Source of the DNA: an uncultured Prevotella sp. | Lineage (GTDB): Bacteria; Bacteroidota; Bacteroidia; Bacteroidales; Bacteroidaceae | Assembly: GCA_934217675.1 (NCBI GenBank) | Contig: CAKQCV010000020.1 | Location: forward strand, 1-39,111 | DNA length: 39,111 nt | Reading direction: 5' to 3' | In this document: piece after piece, positions 9,386 through 17,941 of the stretch | Position numbering within the stretch: the first letter of the stretch is position 1 | Layout of the letters: every line of letters starts with the position of its first letter | Position numbers and translations under genes: made by a program | The notes under the pieces: model-generated | The model's input: the letters and a program-made list of their open reading frames with translations, nothing else | Databases searched by the model: none | What the model was told of the DNA's origin: nothing

Positions 9386-9432
9386 ATGCCTTTTGTGTTT
9401 ATATTTCAAGAAAACGCAAAAGGCATATTTTG
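9386..9432 (+). terminator. Intrinsic terminator after the LruC gene
   Basis: ATGCCTTTTGTGTTT (9386-9400) pairs with AAACGCAAAAGGCAT (9412-9426), with one G-U pair and an 11-nt loop, followed by ATTTTGT. Confidence 0.85.
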
Positions 9433-9519
9433 TATGTATATATATTTATATTTTGAAGAAGTTTGTAATGAAAGTTAAGGTCACTAATTTTAATTTCAGC
9501 AGACTCTTCTTGACCTTTT

Positions 9520-9607
9520 TGAGAAACCAGGCAACTTTCAATGAGAAACCAGGCAACTTACGATGAGAAACAGGGCAACTTTCTTTTGGAAATCAGGTAG
9601 ATTACTA
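9520..9607. repeat. 22-bp tandem repeat array, about four copies
   Basis: Three good copies of a 22-bp unit start at 9521, 9543 and 9565 (common core GAGAAACCAGGCAACTT), with a decayed fourth copy to about 9607. Read on the minus strand each unit begins AAAGTTGCCTGG. There are no spacers, and 22 is not a multiple of three, so this is neither a CRISPR nor a coding repeat. The 9354-9672 gap otherwise contains only the terminator at 9386-9432. Confidence 0.85.
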
Positions 9608-9672
9608 AAAATGAACAGAAAATACTTAAATCTGTACTGTTGAAAATAACATTAAGAACAGTGTCTTATTGA

Positions 9673-10377
9673 TTATCCTTTAGTATATCCAATAGATAAA
9701 ACGCTGAATGTTCTCGCTCCACCTTTGAGTAATTCCTTTGCACACGCCTGTATCGTAGAGCCAGTAGTTACCACATCATCAATCAGAAGCACATGTTTTC
9801 CGATAATCTGTTTATTGTTTTTCATTTCAAAAACATTCTCAACATTTTGCTTTCGTTCAAATGAGTGCTTTTGGGTTTGACTACTTGTAAAGATCTTCCT
9901 TATAACAGCATCTTCAGCAATAGGAATTCCAGTTATTGCCTTTACTCCAACTGCAATCTCATGGCTTTGGTTATAGCCTCGTTCAAGCTTTCTTTTGAAT
10001 GTTATAGGGACAGGAACAATAATATCAACCCCATCGAAGAAATTATAGTCATTAAAATCATACGCCATTATTTTACCCATGTCAATGCCGATGTTTCTTT
10101 TTCCATTATATTTTAGCTGAAGTATAATGTTGCTTGTCCTGCTGTGTGATTGGTAAAAGAAAAGAGCCGCAGCATTTTCTATAGGCATCAATGCCCAAAA
10201 CATTCTTGCCATTTCGTTATCCTTTGGGTTCATTTGATAGTTGGTTCTTGGCAGATGCAAATTGCAATTCATGCAAATGGAATTAGCAGAAGCAGAAAGT
10301 CTTCTGCCACATATAGCACATTCTCGTGGAAAGAAAAAATCAAGCAAGCGTCTGCCAAAACTTATTTTCACAGGCAT
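9673..10377 (-). CDS. comF: ComF-family phosphoribosyltransferase-like protein
   Basis: A 234-residue protein of the ComF family. Near the N terminus two CxxC pairs (Cys20/23 and Cys35/38, in ECAICGRR and ICMNCN) form the family's zinc site. The rest is a type I phosphoribosyltransferase fold: LQLKYNGKRNIG, VPVPITFKRKLERGYNQSHEIA in the middle, and the PRPP-binding loop HVLLIDDVVTTGSTIQACA near the C terminus. ComF proteins help DNA uptake in competent bacteria, but in most Bacteroidetes the role is not established. The gene is divergent from the nitroreductase gene with 62 nt between the starts; the promoter -7 boxes of the two are nine bases apart. Confidence 0.9.
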   Translation of the reverse strand: MPVKISFGRRLLDFFFPRECAICGRRLSASANSICMNCNLHLPRTNYQMNPKDNEMARMFWALMPIENAAALFFYQSHSRTSNIILQLKYNGKRNIGIDMGKIMAYDFNDYNFFDGVDIIVPVPITFKRKLERGYNQSHEIAVGVKAITGIPIAEDAVIRKIFTSSQTQKHSFERKQNVENVFEMKNNKQIIGKHVLLIDDVVTTGSTIQACAKELLKGGARTFSVLSIGYTKG

Positions 10378-10400
10378 AATATTTGTTTTTATTATTTCTG

Positions 10401-10408
10401 CAAAGATA
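10401..10408 (-). promoter_or_regulatory. Minus-strand -7 box for comF
   Basis: On the minus strand the sequence reads TATCTTTG, an exact TAnnTTTG match. The -33 element is poor (TTTG at 10426-10429 lies only 17 nt upstream). It nearly touches the opposing box at 10418-10425. Confidence 0.5.
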
Positions 10409-10417
10409 ATCTTTTAT

Positions 10418-10425
10418 TAACTTTG
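10418..10425 (+). promoter_or_regulatory. Plus-strand -7 box for the nitroreductase gene
   Basis: TAACTTTG matches TAnnTTTG and lies 15 nt before the ATG at 10440, so the leader would be very short. No clear -33 TTTG is seen at the right distance. Confidence 0.5.
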
Positions 10426-10439
10426 CAAAAAGAATTTAT

Positions 10440-10961
10440 ATGAAAAAAGAAAATATAATATCACCATATTGTAATACTCTTAAATTCAAAACACAAGAAT
10501 TGTCTCCTGATGAAGTCCAGCAGTTATTGCAAGTCGCTATAATGTCAGCCCAGAATATAGAGAATAATACTTGTGAGTTTTATGTTACAGATGATACGAA
10601 TTTATTGGAGAAACTTGCTGATGTCAGAGACTATGGTTCTGAAAATATAAAGAATGCTCCTATGGCAGTGGCTGTTGTTGCAGACAGATTATATGATGGA
10701 GCTTGGATAGAGAATTGTTCATCGGCAGTGTGGGCAATAAGCAGTAAGGCTGCAGAATTAGGATTAGGATGTGAGGCAGTTCAAATCAGAGGATATGCAT
10801 TGTCGGATGGAGTATTTTCTGATGAAGCTGTGCGTGGTATACTTGGCATACCAGATGGAAAAACTGTTTTTGCTCTGTTGGCGATAGGCTATGTAGACCT
10901 TCCTCCAGAGCATGCAAACGATAAGGCTGAGCTTGATTGGGGTAAGGTTCATATCGTGTAA
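10440..10961 (+). CDS. Nitroreductase-family protein
   Basis: A 173-residue protein of the small nitroreductase fold (FMN-dependent homodimeric oxidoreductases). Visible features are the helix ELSPDEVQQLLQVAIMSAQN at about 21-40, where longer relatives have the FMN-binding RRS motif, the central PMAVAVVAD strand, SSAVWAISSKAAELGLGCEAVQIRG (dimer interface helix and substrate side), and the end segment LLAIGYVDLPPE. The usual R-R-S FMN motif at the N terminus is not obvious here, so cofactor binding may be altered. Substrate unknown. It is followed at 61 nt by the DUF2520 gene on the same strand and probably heads that transcript. Confidence 0.85.
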   Translation: MKKENIISPYCNTLKFKTQELSPDEVQQLLQVAIMSAQNIENNTCEFYVTDDTNLLEKLADVRDYGSENIKNAPMAVAVVADRLYDGAWIENCSSAVWAISSKAAELGLGCEAVQIRGYALSDGVFSDEAVRGILGIPDGKTVFALLAIGYVDLPPEHANDKAELDWGKVHIV

Positions 10962-11022
10962 AGGTTCATGAATGGAGCACTGGACTATATGGAAATTTAA
11001 TATTATTATATATGAAGTTAAG

Positions 11023-11820
11023 ATGAGAATAGTTTTTGTGGGTGCAGGAAATTTGGCTACAAATCTTGCACAAGCACTTTATGGGACGGGAAACGACATT
11101 CTGCAAGTCTACAGTAGAACAATGCAGTCTGCAGAAATGCTTGCAAAGAAAGTTGCCGCAGAGCCGACAATATCGCTTGATAATATTGTTGATGCTGATA
11201 TATATATAATTTCAGTGAAAGACAGTGTGCTGAAAGATGTAATAGCGGAATTGTGCAAAACATGCCGTAATGGACTTTTTGTACATACAGCAGGAAGTAT
11301 GTCTGTTGATGTATTCAAAGGTCACACCGAACGGTATGGAGTTCTTTATCCTATGCAGACTTTTTCAAAGCAAAAGATTGTTGCTTTCAAAAACATACCG
11401 TTTTTTATAGAAGCTAATAATGAAACAGACAAAGAGTTTCTTCATGCTATGGCATCGGGATTGAGCAACAATGTTTATTATTTATCATCAGAAGCTCGTA
11501 AGCATTTGCATCTTGCTGCTGTGTTTGCATGTAATTTCGTAAACCACTGTTATGAACTCTCTGCTGAAGTTCTTGATAAATACGATATTCCATTTGATGT
11601 GATGATCCCGTTGATTGACGAGACTGTTAAAAAAGTACACACCATATCTCCCAAAGAGGCTCAAACAGGTCCTGCTATACGTTATGACAAGAATGTGATA
11701 AGCATGCAGCACGAACTTCTTTCAGATAATCCACGCATTCAGCATATTTATGATATAATGAGCAATAGCATACATGAGGTTGCTGGCAGTGTTGAAAACG
11801 AAAAATATAATAAGCAATAG
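11023..11820 (+). CDS. Rossmann-fold oxidoreductase with DUF2520 domain
   Basis: A 265-residue protein from the ATG at 11023. An earlier in-frame ATG at 10972 adds 17 residues without homology-like character, and the 11023 start places MRIVFVGAGNLATNLAQAL, a standard NAD(P)-binding Rossmann motif (GxGNLA), at the very N terminus. Residues up to about 125 form the ProC-like nucleotide domain (SVKDSVLKDVIAEL, VHTAGSMSVDVFKGH). The second half (LHLAAVFACNFVNHCYELSAEVL, PLIDETVKKVHTISPKEAQTGPAIRYD) is the DUF2520 helical domain. The substrate is unknown. The gene is 24 nt upstream of the KdsC-like phosphatase gene, an association common in Bacteroidetes. Confidence 0.88.
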   Translation: MRIVFVGAGNLATNLAQALYGTGNDILQVYSRTMQSAEMLAKKVAAEPTISLDNIVDADIYIISVKDSVLKDVIAELCKTCRNGLFVHTAGSMSVDVFKGHTERYGVLYPMQTFSKQKIVAFKNIPFFIEANNETDKEFLHAMASGLSNNVYYLSSEARKHLHLAAVFACNFVNHCYELSAEVLDKYDIPFDVMIPLIDETVKKVHTISPKEAQTGPAIRYDKNVISMQHELLSDNPRIQHIYDIMSNSIHEVAGSVENEKYNKQ

Positions 11821-11844
11821 AGGTATTTAGATAGAGGTAATGAT

Positions 11845-12363
11845 ATGATAGACTATGATTTGAAAAAGATTCGTGCCGTTTTGTTTGATGTTGACGGCGT
11901 GTTGAGTGAGAGTACAATAAATCTCCATCCGACAGGAGAGCCTATGCGCACAGTCAATATAAAAGACGGATATGCCATACAGCTTGCTGTAAAGCAAGGT
12001 TTGCACATAGCAATAATGACAGGTGCAGATGTAAATAGCATCCGTGTGAGATATGAAAAACTTGGTGTTAGGGATATATACACAGCTTGTTCGGTAAAGA
12101 TAAAAACATACGATGCTTTTCTTGCAGAATATTCATTAGATGATGAAGAAGTGATATTCGTAGGTGATGATATTCCAGATTATGAGGTTATGAGTCGTTG
12201 TGGATGTCCGTGCTGCCCTGCTGATGCTTGCGCAGATATAAAATCGGTAAGTCGCTATATCAGTACAGCCATAGGTGGCAGAGGTGTTGGCAGAGATATA
12301 ATAGAACAAGTGTTAAGAGCCCAAGGTAAGTGGCTTTCAGATAAAAAGGCATTTGGATGGTAA
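11845..12363 (+). CDS. KdsC-like HAD phosphatase (3-deoxy-D-manno-octulosonate 8-phosphate phosphatase)
   Basis: A 172-residue protein, the size of KdsC, which removes phosphate from KDO-8-P in lipopolysaccharide inner-core synthesis. HAD motif I is FDVDGVL with nucleophile Asp15 and acid/base Asp17; motif II is the MTG in [11 protein letters not shown]; motif III Lys lies in CSVKIKTYD; motif IV is [11 protein letters not shown]. The family tail [14 protein letters not shown] that reaches the neighbour's active site is present near residues 145-158. It belongs to the small capless C0/C1 type that works as a tetramer. A GAGG sequence precedes the ATG. Alternative: the closely related phosphatase domain of YrbI-like sugar enzymes, so substrate is inferred. 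Confidence 0.85.
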   Translation: MIDYDLKKIRAVLFDVDGVLSESTINLHPTGEPMRTVNIKDGYAIQLAVKQGLHIAIMTGADVNSIRVRYEKLGVRDIYTACSVKIKTYDAFLAEYSLDDEEVIFVGDDIPDYEVMSRCGCPCCPADACADIKSVSRYISTAIGGRGVGRDIIEQVLRAQGKWLSDKKAFGW

Positions 12364-12411
12364 GAAAAATACAGTTCTGACAGACGGGAAACTATATTTT
12401 GCTTTGCAAAG

Positions 12412-12442
12412 TTTGCACGCAATATTTTTTTTCGTAAATTTG
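12412..12442 (+). promoter_or_regulatory. Promoter of the lplA-gcv operon
   Basis: TTTG (12412-12415), 19 nt, then TAAATTTG (12435-12442), a full match to the Bacteroidetes consensus. Transcription would start near 12449, leaving a leader of about 25 nt, too short for a glycine riboswitch. Confidence 0.8.
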
Positions 12443-12474
12443 TGGCATTAATCACAAACTAAATCTAATATGCA

Positions 12475-13458
12475 ATGGTATATATAGCTTTGCCTGATGA
12501 AACACAACATCGCCTGTCGTTTTATCTTGCCATGGAAGAATATTTGGCAAGATATATAGATTGTGACGATTGCTTCTTTATGTGGCAAGTTCAGCCAAGT
12601 GTAATTTTTGGCAGGAACCAACTTATAGAGGCAGAGGTGAATGTGAACTACTGCAAGGAGCATGGTATACAAATGTTTCGGCGGAAGAGTGGTGGTGGGT
12701 GCGTTTATGCCGACATGAATAACGTAATGTTTTCATACGTAACTAAAGACGAATCGGTAAACTTTACGTTCAATAAATATATAAATATGGTTGTTGCAAT
12801 GCTGCAGAAACTTGGTGTTGATGCAAAGGCAACAGGGCGAAACGACGTGCTCATTGGCAATCGTAAAGTATCGGGCAACGCTTTTTATCATTTACCGGGT
12901 AGAAGCATCGTTCATGGCACAATGCTCTATGATACCAATATGCAGAATATGGTGGGAAGCATAACCCCGTCAGACACGAAGTTGATAAGTAGGGGAATCC
13001 AGAGTGTGAGGCAACGGATAGCTTTGCTTAAGGATTATATAGACATAAGTCTTGATGATTTCAAACATTTCGTTAAAGAAAATCTGTGTGACAAAGAATT
13101 TCGGCTGACGCAGCAAGATGTTGTAGGAATAAAGAATATAGAAAAGGAATATCTTGTAGATGATTTTATTTATGGCAATAACCCAAGATGCACGATACTT
13201 AGAAAAGGACGTATCGACGGTGTAGGGGATATGGAGGCACGTATCGAGATGAAAGGCGACAGAATAAAGAATATCACAATCCTTGGTGATTTTTTCATTG
13301 TTGGCGATATCGATAAGAATATAACTCATCCGTTGCATAATGTAAAACTTGCAGAGAATGATATTGTAGACGCTTTGCCCAACAGACTTGATGATGTTAT
13401 AATGAACTTGAAAAGGAATGATTTCGTTGATTTACTTTTAAAAGGCAAGGCTGACTGA
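12475..13458 (+). CDS. lplA: Lipoate-protein ligase A family protein
   Basis: A 327-residue protein of the LplA family, which activates free lipoate with ATP and attaches it to lipoyl domains. Seen are FMWQVQPSVIFGRNQ (substrate pocket, about 34-48), the signature RRKSGGGCVYADMNN (about 68-82), the TGRNDVLIGNRKVSGNAFY segment with the catalytic-lysine region, and a C-terminal accessory domain to the end. It is the first gene of the glycine cleavage operon, 41 nt before gcvT, so its target is very probably Lys64 of GcvH in the same operon. Another ATG 5 nt upstream (12470) is out of frame and soon closes. Confidence 0.9.
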   Translation: MVYIALPDETQHRLSFYLAMEEYLARYIDCDDCFFMWQVQPSVIFGRNQLIEAEVNVNYCKEHGIQMFRRKSGGGCVYADMNNVMFSYVTKDESVNFTFNKYINMVVAMLQKLGVDAKATGRNDVLIGNRKVSGNAFYHLPGRSIVHGTMLYDTNMQNMVGSITPSDTKLISRGIQSVRQRIALLKDYIDISLDDFKHFVKENLCDKEFRLTQQDVVGIKNIEKEYLVDDFIYGNNPRCTILRKGRIDGVGDMEARIEMKGDRIKNITILGDFFIVGDIDKNITHPLHNVKLAENDIVDALPNRLDDVIMNLKRNDFVDLLLKGKAD

Positions 13459-13499
13459 ACGTTCTGAAGAATATATAAATCTAATAAAAACATATTATT

Positions 13500-14579
13500 A
13501 TGGAAAACAAAAGAACATGTCTTTACGACAAACACGTGAAACTTGGCGCACTTATAAGCCCATTTGGTGGCTTTGATATGCCAATACAGTATTCTACAAT
13601 TATTGAAGAGCATCAAGCTGTGAGAACAAGCTGTGGCGTGTTTGATGTGTCACATATGGGAGAAGTATCAGTTAAAGGACCTGATGCAGAGCGTTATGTG
13701 CAACATATCTTTACCAATGATGTGAGCAAGATAGGTGACGGGCAGATTCTTTATGGCATGATGTGTTATGAAAATGGAGGAACCGTTGATGACTTGCTTG
13801 TTTACCGTATGGCTGAAAATGATTTCTTTCTTGTAATCAACGCTGCGAACATAGATAAAGACTGGCAATGGATGCAAGACAATGCAAAGGGCTTTGATAT
13901 AGAACTCGTGAACCGTTCTGAGTACTACGGACAGATTGCTGTGCAAGGACCGAATTCTGAAAAGGTGGTTGAAGAAGTGCTCGGATTGGAATGTAAAGAG
14001 CTTACTTTTTATACGGTGAAGACTATTGGCGATGTAATTGTCAGTCGAACAGGATATACAGGTGAAGATGGTTTTGAGATATACGCAAATCACAACTATA
14101 TTTGCAACTGCTGGGACAAACTGATGGACAGCGGACGCTGTAAGCCATGTGGACTTGGATGTCGTGATACATTGCGGTTTGAGGTAGGATTACCATTGTA
14201 TGGTGATGAACTTTCTGCCGATATATCACCCATTATGGCTGGTTTATCAATGTTTTGCAAACTTGATAAAGAGGAATTTATCGGTAAAGACGCTCTTACA
14301 AGGCAAAAAACAGAAGGGGTGGCACAGAAACTTGTTGGAATAGAACTTGAGGGAAAGGCTATTCCACGTCATGGCTATACCGTATTGAAAGACAATGTCG
14401 CGATAGGAGAAGTAACTACGGGCTATCATTCAATATCAACAGACAAGAGTGTGTGTATGGCACTCGTAAAATCAGAATATGCCAAGCTTGGCACACCACT
14501 TGATATACAGATACGCAAGAAAACATTTCCTGGTGTTGTAGTAAAGAAACGCTTCTACGACAAACACTACAAGAAATAG
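13500..14579 (+). CDS. gcvT: Glycine cleavage system T protein (aminomethyltransferase)
   Basis: A 359-residue protein, typical length for GcvT. It takes the aminomethyl group from the H protein, releases ammonia and passes the one-carbon unit to tetrahydrofolate. Seen are the N-terminal CLYDKHVKLGALISPFGGFDMPIQY, the GVFDVSHMGEV motif near residue 42, folate-site residues in RTGYTGEDGFEIY (about 183-195), CGLGCRDTLRFEVGLPLYGDEL (about 218-238) and the C-terminal barrel (GYTVLKDNVAIGEVTTGYHS). It is followed by a 98-nt gap before gcvH that contains a hairpin. Confidence 0.97.
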   Translation: MENKRTCLYDKHVKLGALISPFGGFDMPIQYSTIIEEHQAVRTSCGVFDVSHMGEVSVKGPDAERYVQHIFTNDVSKIGDGQILYGMMCYENGGTVDDLLVYRMAENDFFLVINAANIDKDWQWMQDNAKGFDIELVNRSEYYGQIAVQGPNSEKVVEEVLGLECKELTFYTVKTIGDVIVSRTGYTGEDGFEIYANHNYICNCWDKLMDSGRCKPCGLGCRDTLRFEVGLPLYGDELSADISPIMAGLSMFCKLDKEEFIGKDALTRQKTEGVAQKLVGIELEGKAIPRHGYTVLKDNVAIGEVTTGYHSISTDKSVCMALVKSEYAKLGTPLDIQIRKKTFPGVVVKKRFYDKHYKK

Positions 14580-14613
14580 AGTAACAAGTACTTTAATGCT
14601 TGTTTCCCATTTT

Positions 14614-14641
14614 GGCTTTACAAGAAGAATAAAGCCTTTTC
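14614..14641 (+). other. Hairpin between gcvT and gcvH
   Basis: GGCTTTA (14614-14620) pairs with TAAAGCC (14630-14636), loop of 9 nt, followed by TTTTC. It looks like a weak terminator inside the operon; it may lower read-through or mark an mRNA end. Confidence 0.5.
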
Positions 14642-14677
14642 AATATAAAACAATATAACTTATAAATCAAAATAACT

Positions 14678-15067
14678 ATGGCAAAATTTGAAGAAGGACT
14701 CTATTATTCAGAGTCGCACGAGTATGTGAGAGTTGAAGGTGAATATGGATATATCGGAATAACTGACTATGCTCAAAATGCTCTCGGAAACGTTGTATAT
14801 GTAGATATGCCGGATGTTGATGATGAGGTTGAGGCTGGTGAAGAATTCGGAGCAGTAGAGAGTGTAAAGGCAGCAAGCGACTTGAACGCTCCTGTGAGCG
14901 GAACTGTTGTAGAAGTGAATGAAGCACTTGAAGATTCGCCCGAGTTGGTAAACAAGGATGCTTTTGCCAATTGGATTATCAAGGTTGAACTTTCAGACAA
15001 AACGGAGCTTGACAATTTGATGGACGCTAAGGCATACGAAGAATTCTGTAATAAAGAAGAACATTGA
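14678..15067 (+). CDS. gcvH: Glycine cleavage system H protein
   Basis: A 129-residue protein, the normal size. H protein carries the lipoyl arm that moves the aminomethyl group between P, T and L proteins. The barrel-sandwich fold is plain: GYIGITDYAQNALGNVVYVDMP (about 26-47) and the lipoylation site ESVKAASDLNAPVSG with Lys64 at the hairpin tip. The C-terminal helix (DNLMDAKAYEEFC) is present. The gene is bracketed by hairpins at 14614-14641 and 15086-15128, unlike the tightly spaced gcvPA-gcvPB-lpd genes after it. Confidence 0.97.
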   Translation: MAKFEEGLYYSESHEYVRVEGEYGYIGITDYAQNALGNVVYVDMPDVDDEVEAGEEFGAVESVKAASDLNAPVSGTVVEVNEALEDSPELVNKDAFANWIIKVELSDKTELDNLMDAKAYEEFCNKEEH

Positions 15068-15085
15068 TACTTGTTTTGAGATACG

Positions 15086-15128
15086 CAAGGATATGAGGAA
15101 TGCAATGAAGTGAATCCTCATATCCTTG
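15086..15128 (+). other. Strong hairpin between gcvH and gcvPA
   Basis: A perfect 14-bp stem, CAAGGATATGAGGA (15086-15099) with TCCTCATATCCTTG (15115-15128), loop of 15 nt, no T-run behind it. It does not look like an intrinsic terminator and is better read as an mRNA stability or processing element. Confidence 0.65.
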
Positions 15129-15173
15129 TATGCTTATATATATTGTTTCGTTAACTTGAAAAATAATCATTCT

Positions 15174-16487
15174 ATGGATTACAAATATTTTCCGCATACT
15201 GACGGCGATATTAAAGAAATGCTGCATACTGTAGGTATTGACAGTCTTGACGCTCTTTATGCAGAAGTGCCAGATGAAATCCGTTTTAACGGAGACTATA
15301 ATTTGCCAGAGGCGATGAGCGAGATTGAAGTTCGTGCTTTCTTTGAGAAACTGGGCAAAGAAAACCGACAGTTGGTTTGCTTTGCCGGTGCTGGCGTTTA
15401 CGATCATTATTGTCCTGCCATAGTTAACCACATTGTGCAGCGTTCAGAATATCTAACATCTTATACTCCCTATCAGGCAGAAATATCACAAGGAACATTG
15501 CATTATATCTTTGAATATCAATCCATGATGGCAGAACTTACAGGTATGGATGTTTCTAATGCGTCTATGTATGACGGTACTACGGCATCAGCTGAGGCTG
15601 TAATGATGGCTGTCGCTGCGACAAAAAAATGTGATAAAGTGCTCGTTTCTGAAACGGTCGACCATAAGATTCTCGATGTTGTAAATACGTATGCACATTT
15701 TCATGGCATTAAAATCGAAATGATTTCCCAAACGGATGGAGTAACCGACAAAACTGATTTTGAAAAGAAAATATCTCAAGGTGGTGTTGCTGGAGTACTT
15801 GTGCAGCAGCCAAACATGTATGGTGTGGTTGAAGATTATTCCGGTTTTGCTGATGTGGCTCATTCCAATAAGGCATTGATGATAATGAATAGTGTGGCAG
15901 CCGACCTTGCTGTGCTGAAGACACCGGCAGAGTGGGGAGCTGACATTGCAGTTGGCGAAGCTCAAAGTCTTGGTATTCCTATGCTGTTTGGAGGACCTTA
16001 TTTGGGATATATGTGCTGTACGGAAAAACTTATCCGCAAAATGCCTGGCAGAATTGTGGGAATGACAAAAGATTGTCGGGGGCAACGGGCATTCGTATTG
16101 ACGTTGCAGGCTCGCGAGCAGCATATTCGACGTCAGAAAGCGACATCCAATATATGCTCAAACCAAAGTTTGATGGCACTTTTCGTAACAGTGTACATGT
16201 CGGTCATGGGCAAGAAAGGTGTAAAGGAAGCAGCAGAACTGTCGTATGCAGGAGCACACTATATGTATGATCAGCTTGTTGATACAGGTAAGTTTAAAGC
16301 AACATTTGACAAACCTTTCTTCAACGAGTTTTGTGTAGACTATGACGGTGATGTTGATGCTTTGCAGCAGAAGTTTATTGACAATGGCTTTATTGGCGGT
16401 GTGAAGATTGGAGAACATACAATTATGTTCGCAGTTACTGAGCAGCGCACGAAAGATGAGATAGACAACCTTATAAAATTGATCTGA
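15174..16487 (+). CDS. gcvPA: Glycine dehydrogenase (decarboxylating) subunit 1
   Basis: A 437-residue protein from the ATG at 15174 (MDYKYFPHTDGDIKEML, the expected N terminus; the longer frame from 15126 adds residues that run through the hairpin arm). This is the N-terminal half of the split P protein, without the PLP lysine, which pairs with GcvPB to decarboxylate glycine onto lipoyl-H. Seen are YTPYQAEISQGTLHYIFEYQSMM (about 83-105), SMYDGTTASAEAVMMA (about 125-140) and VGEAQSLGIPMLFGGPYLGYM. The TGA at 16485-16487 is 2 nt before the gcvPB ATG. Confidence 0.96.
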   Translation: MDYKYFPHTDGDIKEMLHTVGIDSLDALYAEVPDEIRFNGDYNLPEAMSEIEVRAFFEKLGKENRQLVCFAGAGVYDHYCPAIVNHIVQRSEYLTSYTPYQAEISQGTLHYIFEYQSMMAELTGMDVSNASMYDGTTASAEAVMMAVAATKKCDKVLVSETVDHKILDVVNTYAHFHGIKIEMISQTDGVTDKTDFEKKISQGGVAGVLVQQPNMYGVVEDYSGFADVAHSNKALMIMNSVAADLAVLKTPAEWGADIAVGEAQSLGIPMLFGGPYLGYMCCTEKLIRKMPGRIVGMTKDCRGQRAFVLTLQAREQHIRRQKATSNICSNQSLMALFVTVYMSVMGKKGVKEAAELSYAGAHYMYDQLVDTGKFKATFDKPFFNEFCVDYDGDVDALQQKFIDNGFIGGVKIGEHTIMFAVTEQRTKDEIDNLIKLI

Positions 16488-16489
16488 CT

Positions 16490-17941
16490 ATGAATAATCG
16501 ATTATACGGAAACTTGATATTTGAGTTATCACACCCTGGACGTAGAGGATATTCTCTTCCCAAAAATAGTTTTGGTGATTATAAAGTGCCACAGGAGTTG
16601 CGACGCAAGAGAGATGCTTGTCTGCCTGAATGTGATGAGATGACTGTGGTGCGCCATTATACAAATCACAGTGGTAATAATTTCGGAGTAGATAATGGAT
16701 TCTATCCTCTTGGTAGCTGTACAATGAAATATAATCCGTCGATAAATGAAGAGATAGCTGCTATGCCTGCCTTTTTGCGTTTACATCCTCTACAACCGGC
16801 AGAAACTGTAAAGGGAGCATTGGATGTTTGCAGTGGATTGCGCAAGGCTCTCTCTGAAATTTCTGGACTTGCAGATTTTACTCTTAATCCGTTTGCCGGG
16901 GCACATGGTGAACTGACTGGACTTATGGTTATACGCCAATATCATGAAAGCCGTGGCGATATGAAACGCACGAAGGTTATTGTTCCGGATTCGGCACATG
17001 GCACAAATCCTGCTTCCGCCGCAGTGTGTGGCTTGGATATTGTAGAGGTGAAGAGCACAGCCGATGGCGTTGTTGATGTTGACGATTTAAAAGGCTTGCT
17101 TGATGATACAGTCGCAGCTATGATGATGACAAATCCAAACACGCTTGGGCTCTTTGAACGCAACATTCCGGAGATTGCCAAACTTGTACATGAGTGTGGT
17201 GGACTGATGTATTATGATGGTGCTAATCTTAATCCTATGCTTGGAGCCTGTCGCCCTGGTGATATGGGATTCGATGTTATGCATATAAATCTGCATAAAA
17301 CATTCTCAACGCCTCATGGCGGTGGTGGACCAGGTAGCGGTCCTGTTGGTGTGCGTAAGGGATTAGAACAGTTCCTTCCTGAAAATGCACACTCTGCGCA
17401 TCATACTCCTGTTGAAGGATTGAAAAAAGTTTCGGTTGGTCCTTACCATGGAAACTTCGGGGTGATTATGAAGGCTTACGCTTATATTCTCAGTCTTGGC
17501 AAGGAATATATAAAATATGTCGGTCCGTTGGCTACTCTCAATGCCAATTATATCAAGGAGTCGCTGAAAGACCTATATGAATTGCCAATCAGCGGACTGT
17601 GTAAACATGAATTTGTGTTTAACGGACTTGTTGACAAATCTACAGGTATCACCACGATGGATGTGGCAAAGCGTTTACTTGACTATGGTTATCATGCGCC
17701 TACAATTTATTTCCCGCTGCTTTTCCATGAATCGTTGATGATAGAACCAACAGAGAGCGAAAGCAAGGATACGATAGACAGCTTTATTAGTGTGATGCGG
17801 AAAATAGCAGAAGAGGCAAAAACAAATCCGGAACTGTTGAAAACAGCACCACACAATACACCTGTCGGAAGAGTTGATGACGTTCTTGCTGCTAAACATC
17901 CAGTTGTAACTTATAGACAGATTCTTGCTGATGGAGAATAA
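16490..17941 (+). CDS. gcvPB: Glycine dehydrogenase (decarboxylating) subunit 2
   Basis: A 483-residue protein, the PLP-binding half of the split P protein. The PLP Schiff-base lysine is Lys270 in NLHKTFSTPHGGGGPGSG. Other signatures are NFGVDNGFYPLGSCTMKYNP (about 63-82), PFAGAHGELTG (about 138-148) and PDSAHGTNPASA (about 169-180). It works with GcvPA as an alpha2beta2 enzyme. It starts 2 nt after gcvPA and its last 11 nt overlap lpd, so P and L subunits are translationally linked. Confidence 0.97.
   Translation: MNNRLYGNLIFELSHPGRRGYSLPKNSFGDYKVPQELRRKRDACLPECDEMTVVRHYTNHSGNNFGVDNGFYPLGSCTMKYNPSINEEIAAMPAFLRLHPLQPAETVKGALDVCSGLRKALSEISGLADFTLNPFAGAHGELTGLMVIRQYHESRGDMKRTKVIVPDSAHGTNPASAAVCGLDIVEVKSTADGVVDVDDLKGLLDDTVAAMMMTNPNTLGLFERNIPEIAKLVHECGGLMYYDGANLNPMLGACRPGDMGFDVMHINLHKTFSTPHGGGGPGSGPVGVRKGLEQFLPENAHSAHHTPVEGLKKVSVGPYHGNFGVIMKAYAYILSLGKEYIKYVGPLATLNANYIKESLKDLYELPISGLCKHEFVFNGLVDKSTGITTMDVAKRLLDYGYHAPTIYFPLLFHESLMIEPTESESKDTIDSFISVMRKIAEEAKTNPELLKTAPHNTPVGRVDDVLAAKHPVVTYRQILADGE

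Noticed and set aside
9520..9607. CRISPR array
   Set aside because: The 22-bp units are directly adjacent with no spacers, and no cas genes are present.
12443..12474. Glycine riboswitch before the gcv operon
   Set aside because: The leader after the consensus promoter is only about 25 nt and has no matching fold.
15588..16124. 178-codon minus-strand frame inside gcvPA
   Set aside because: Lies fully within a well-identified gene and has no family-like sequence.
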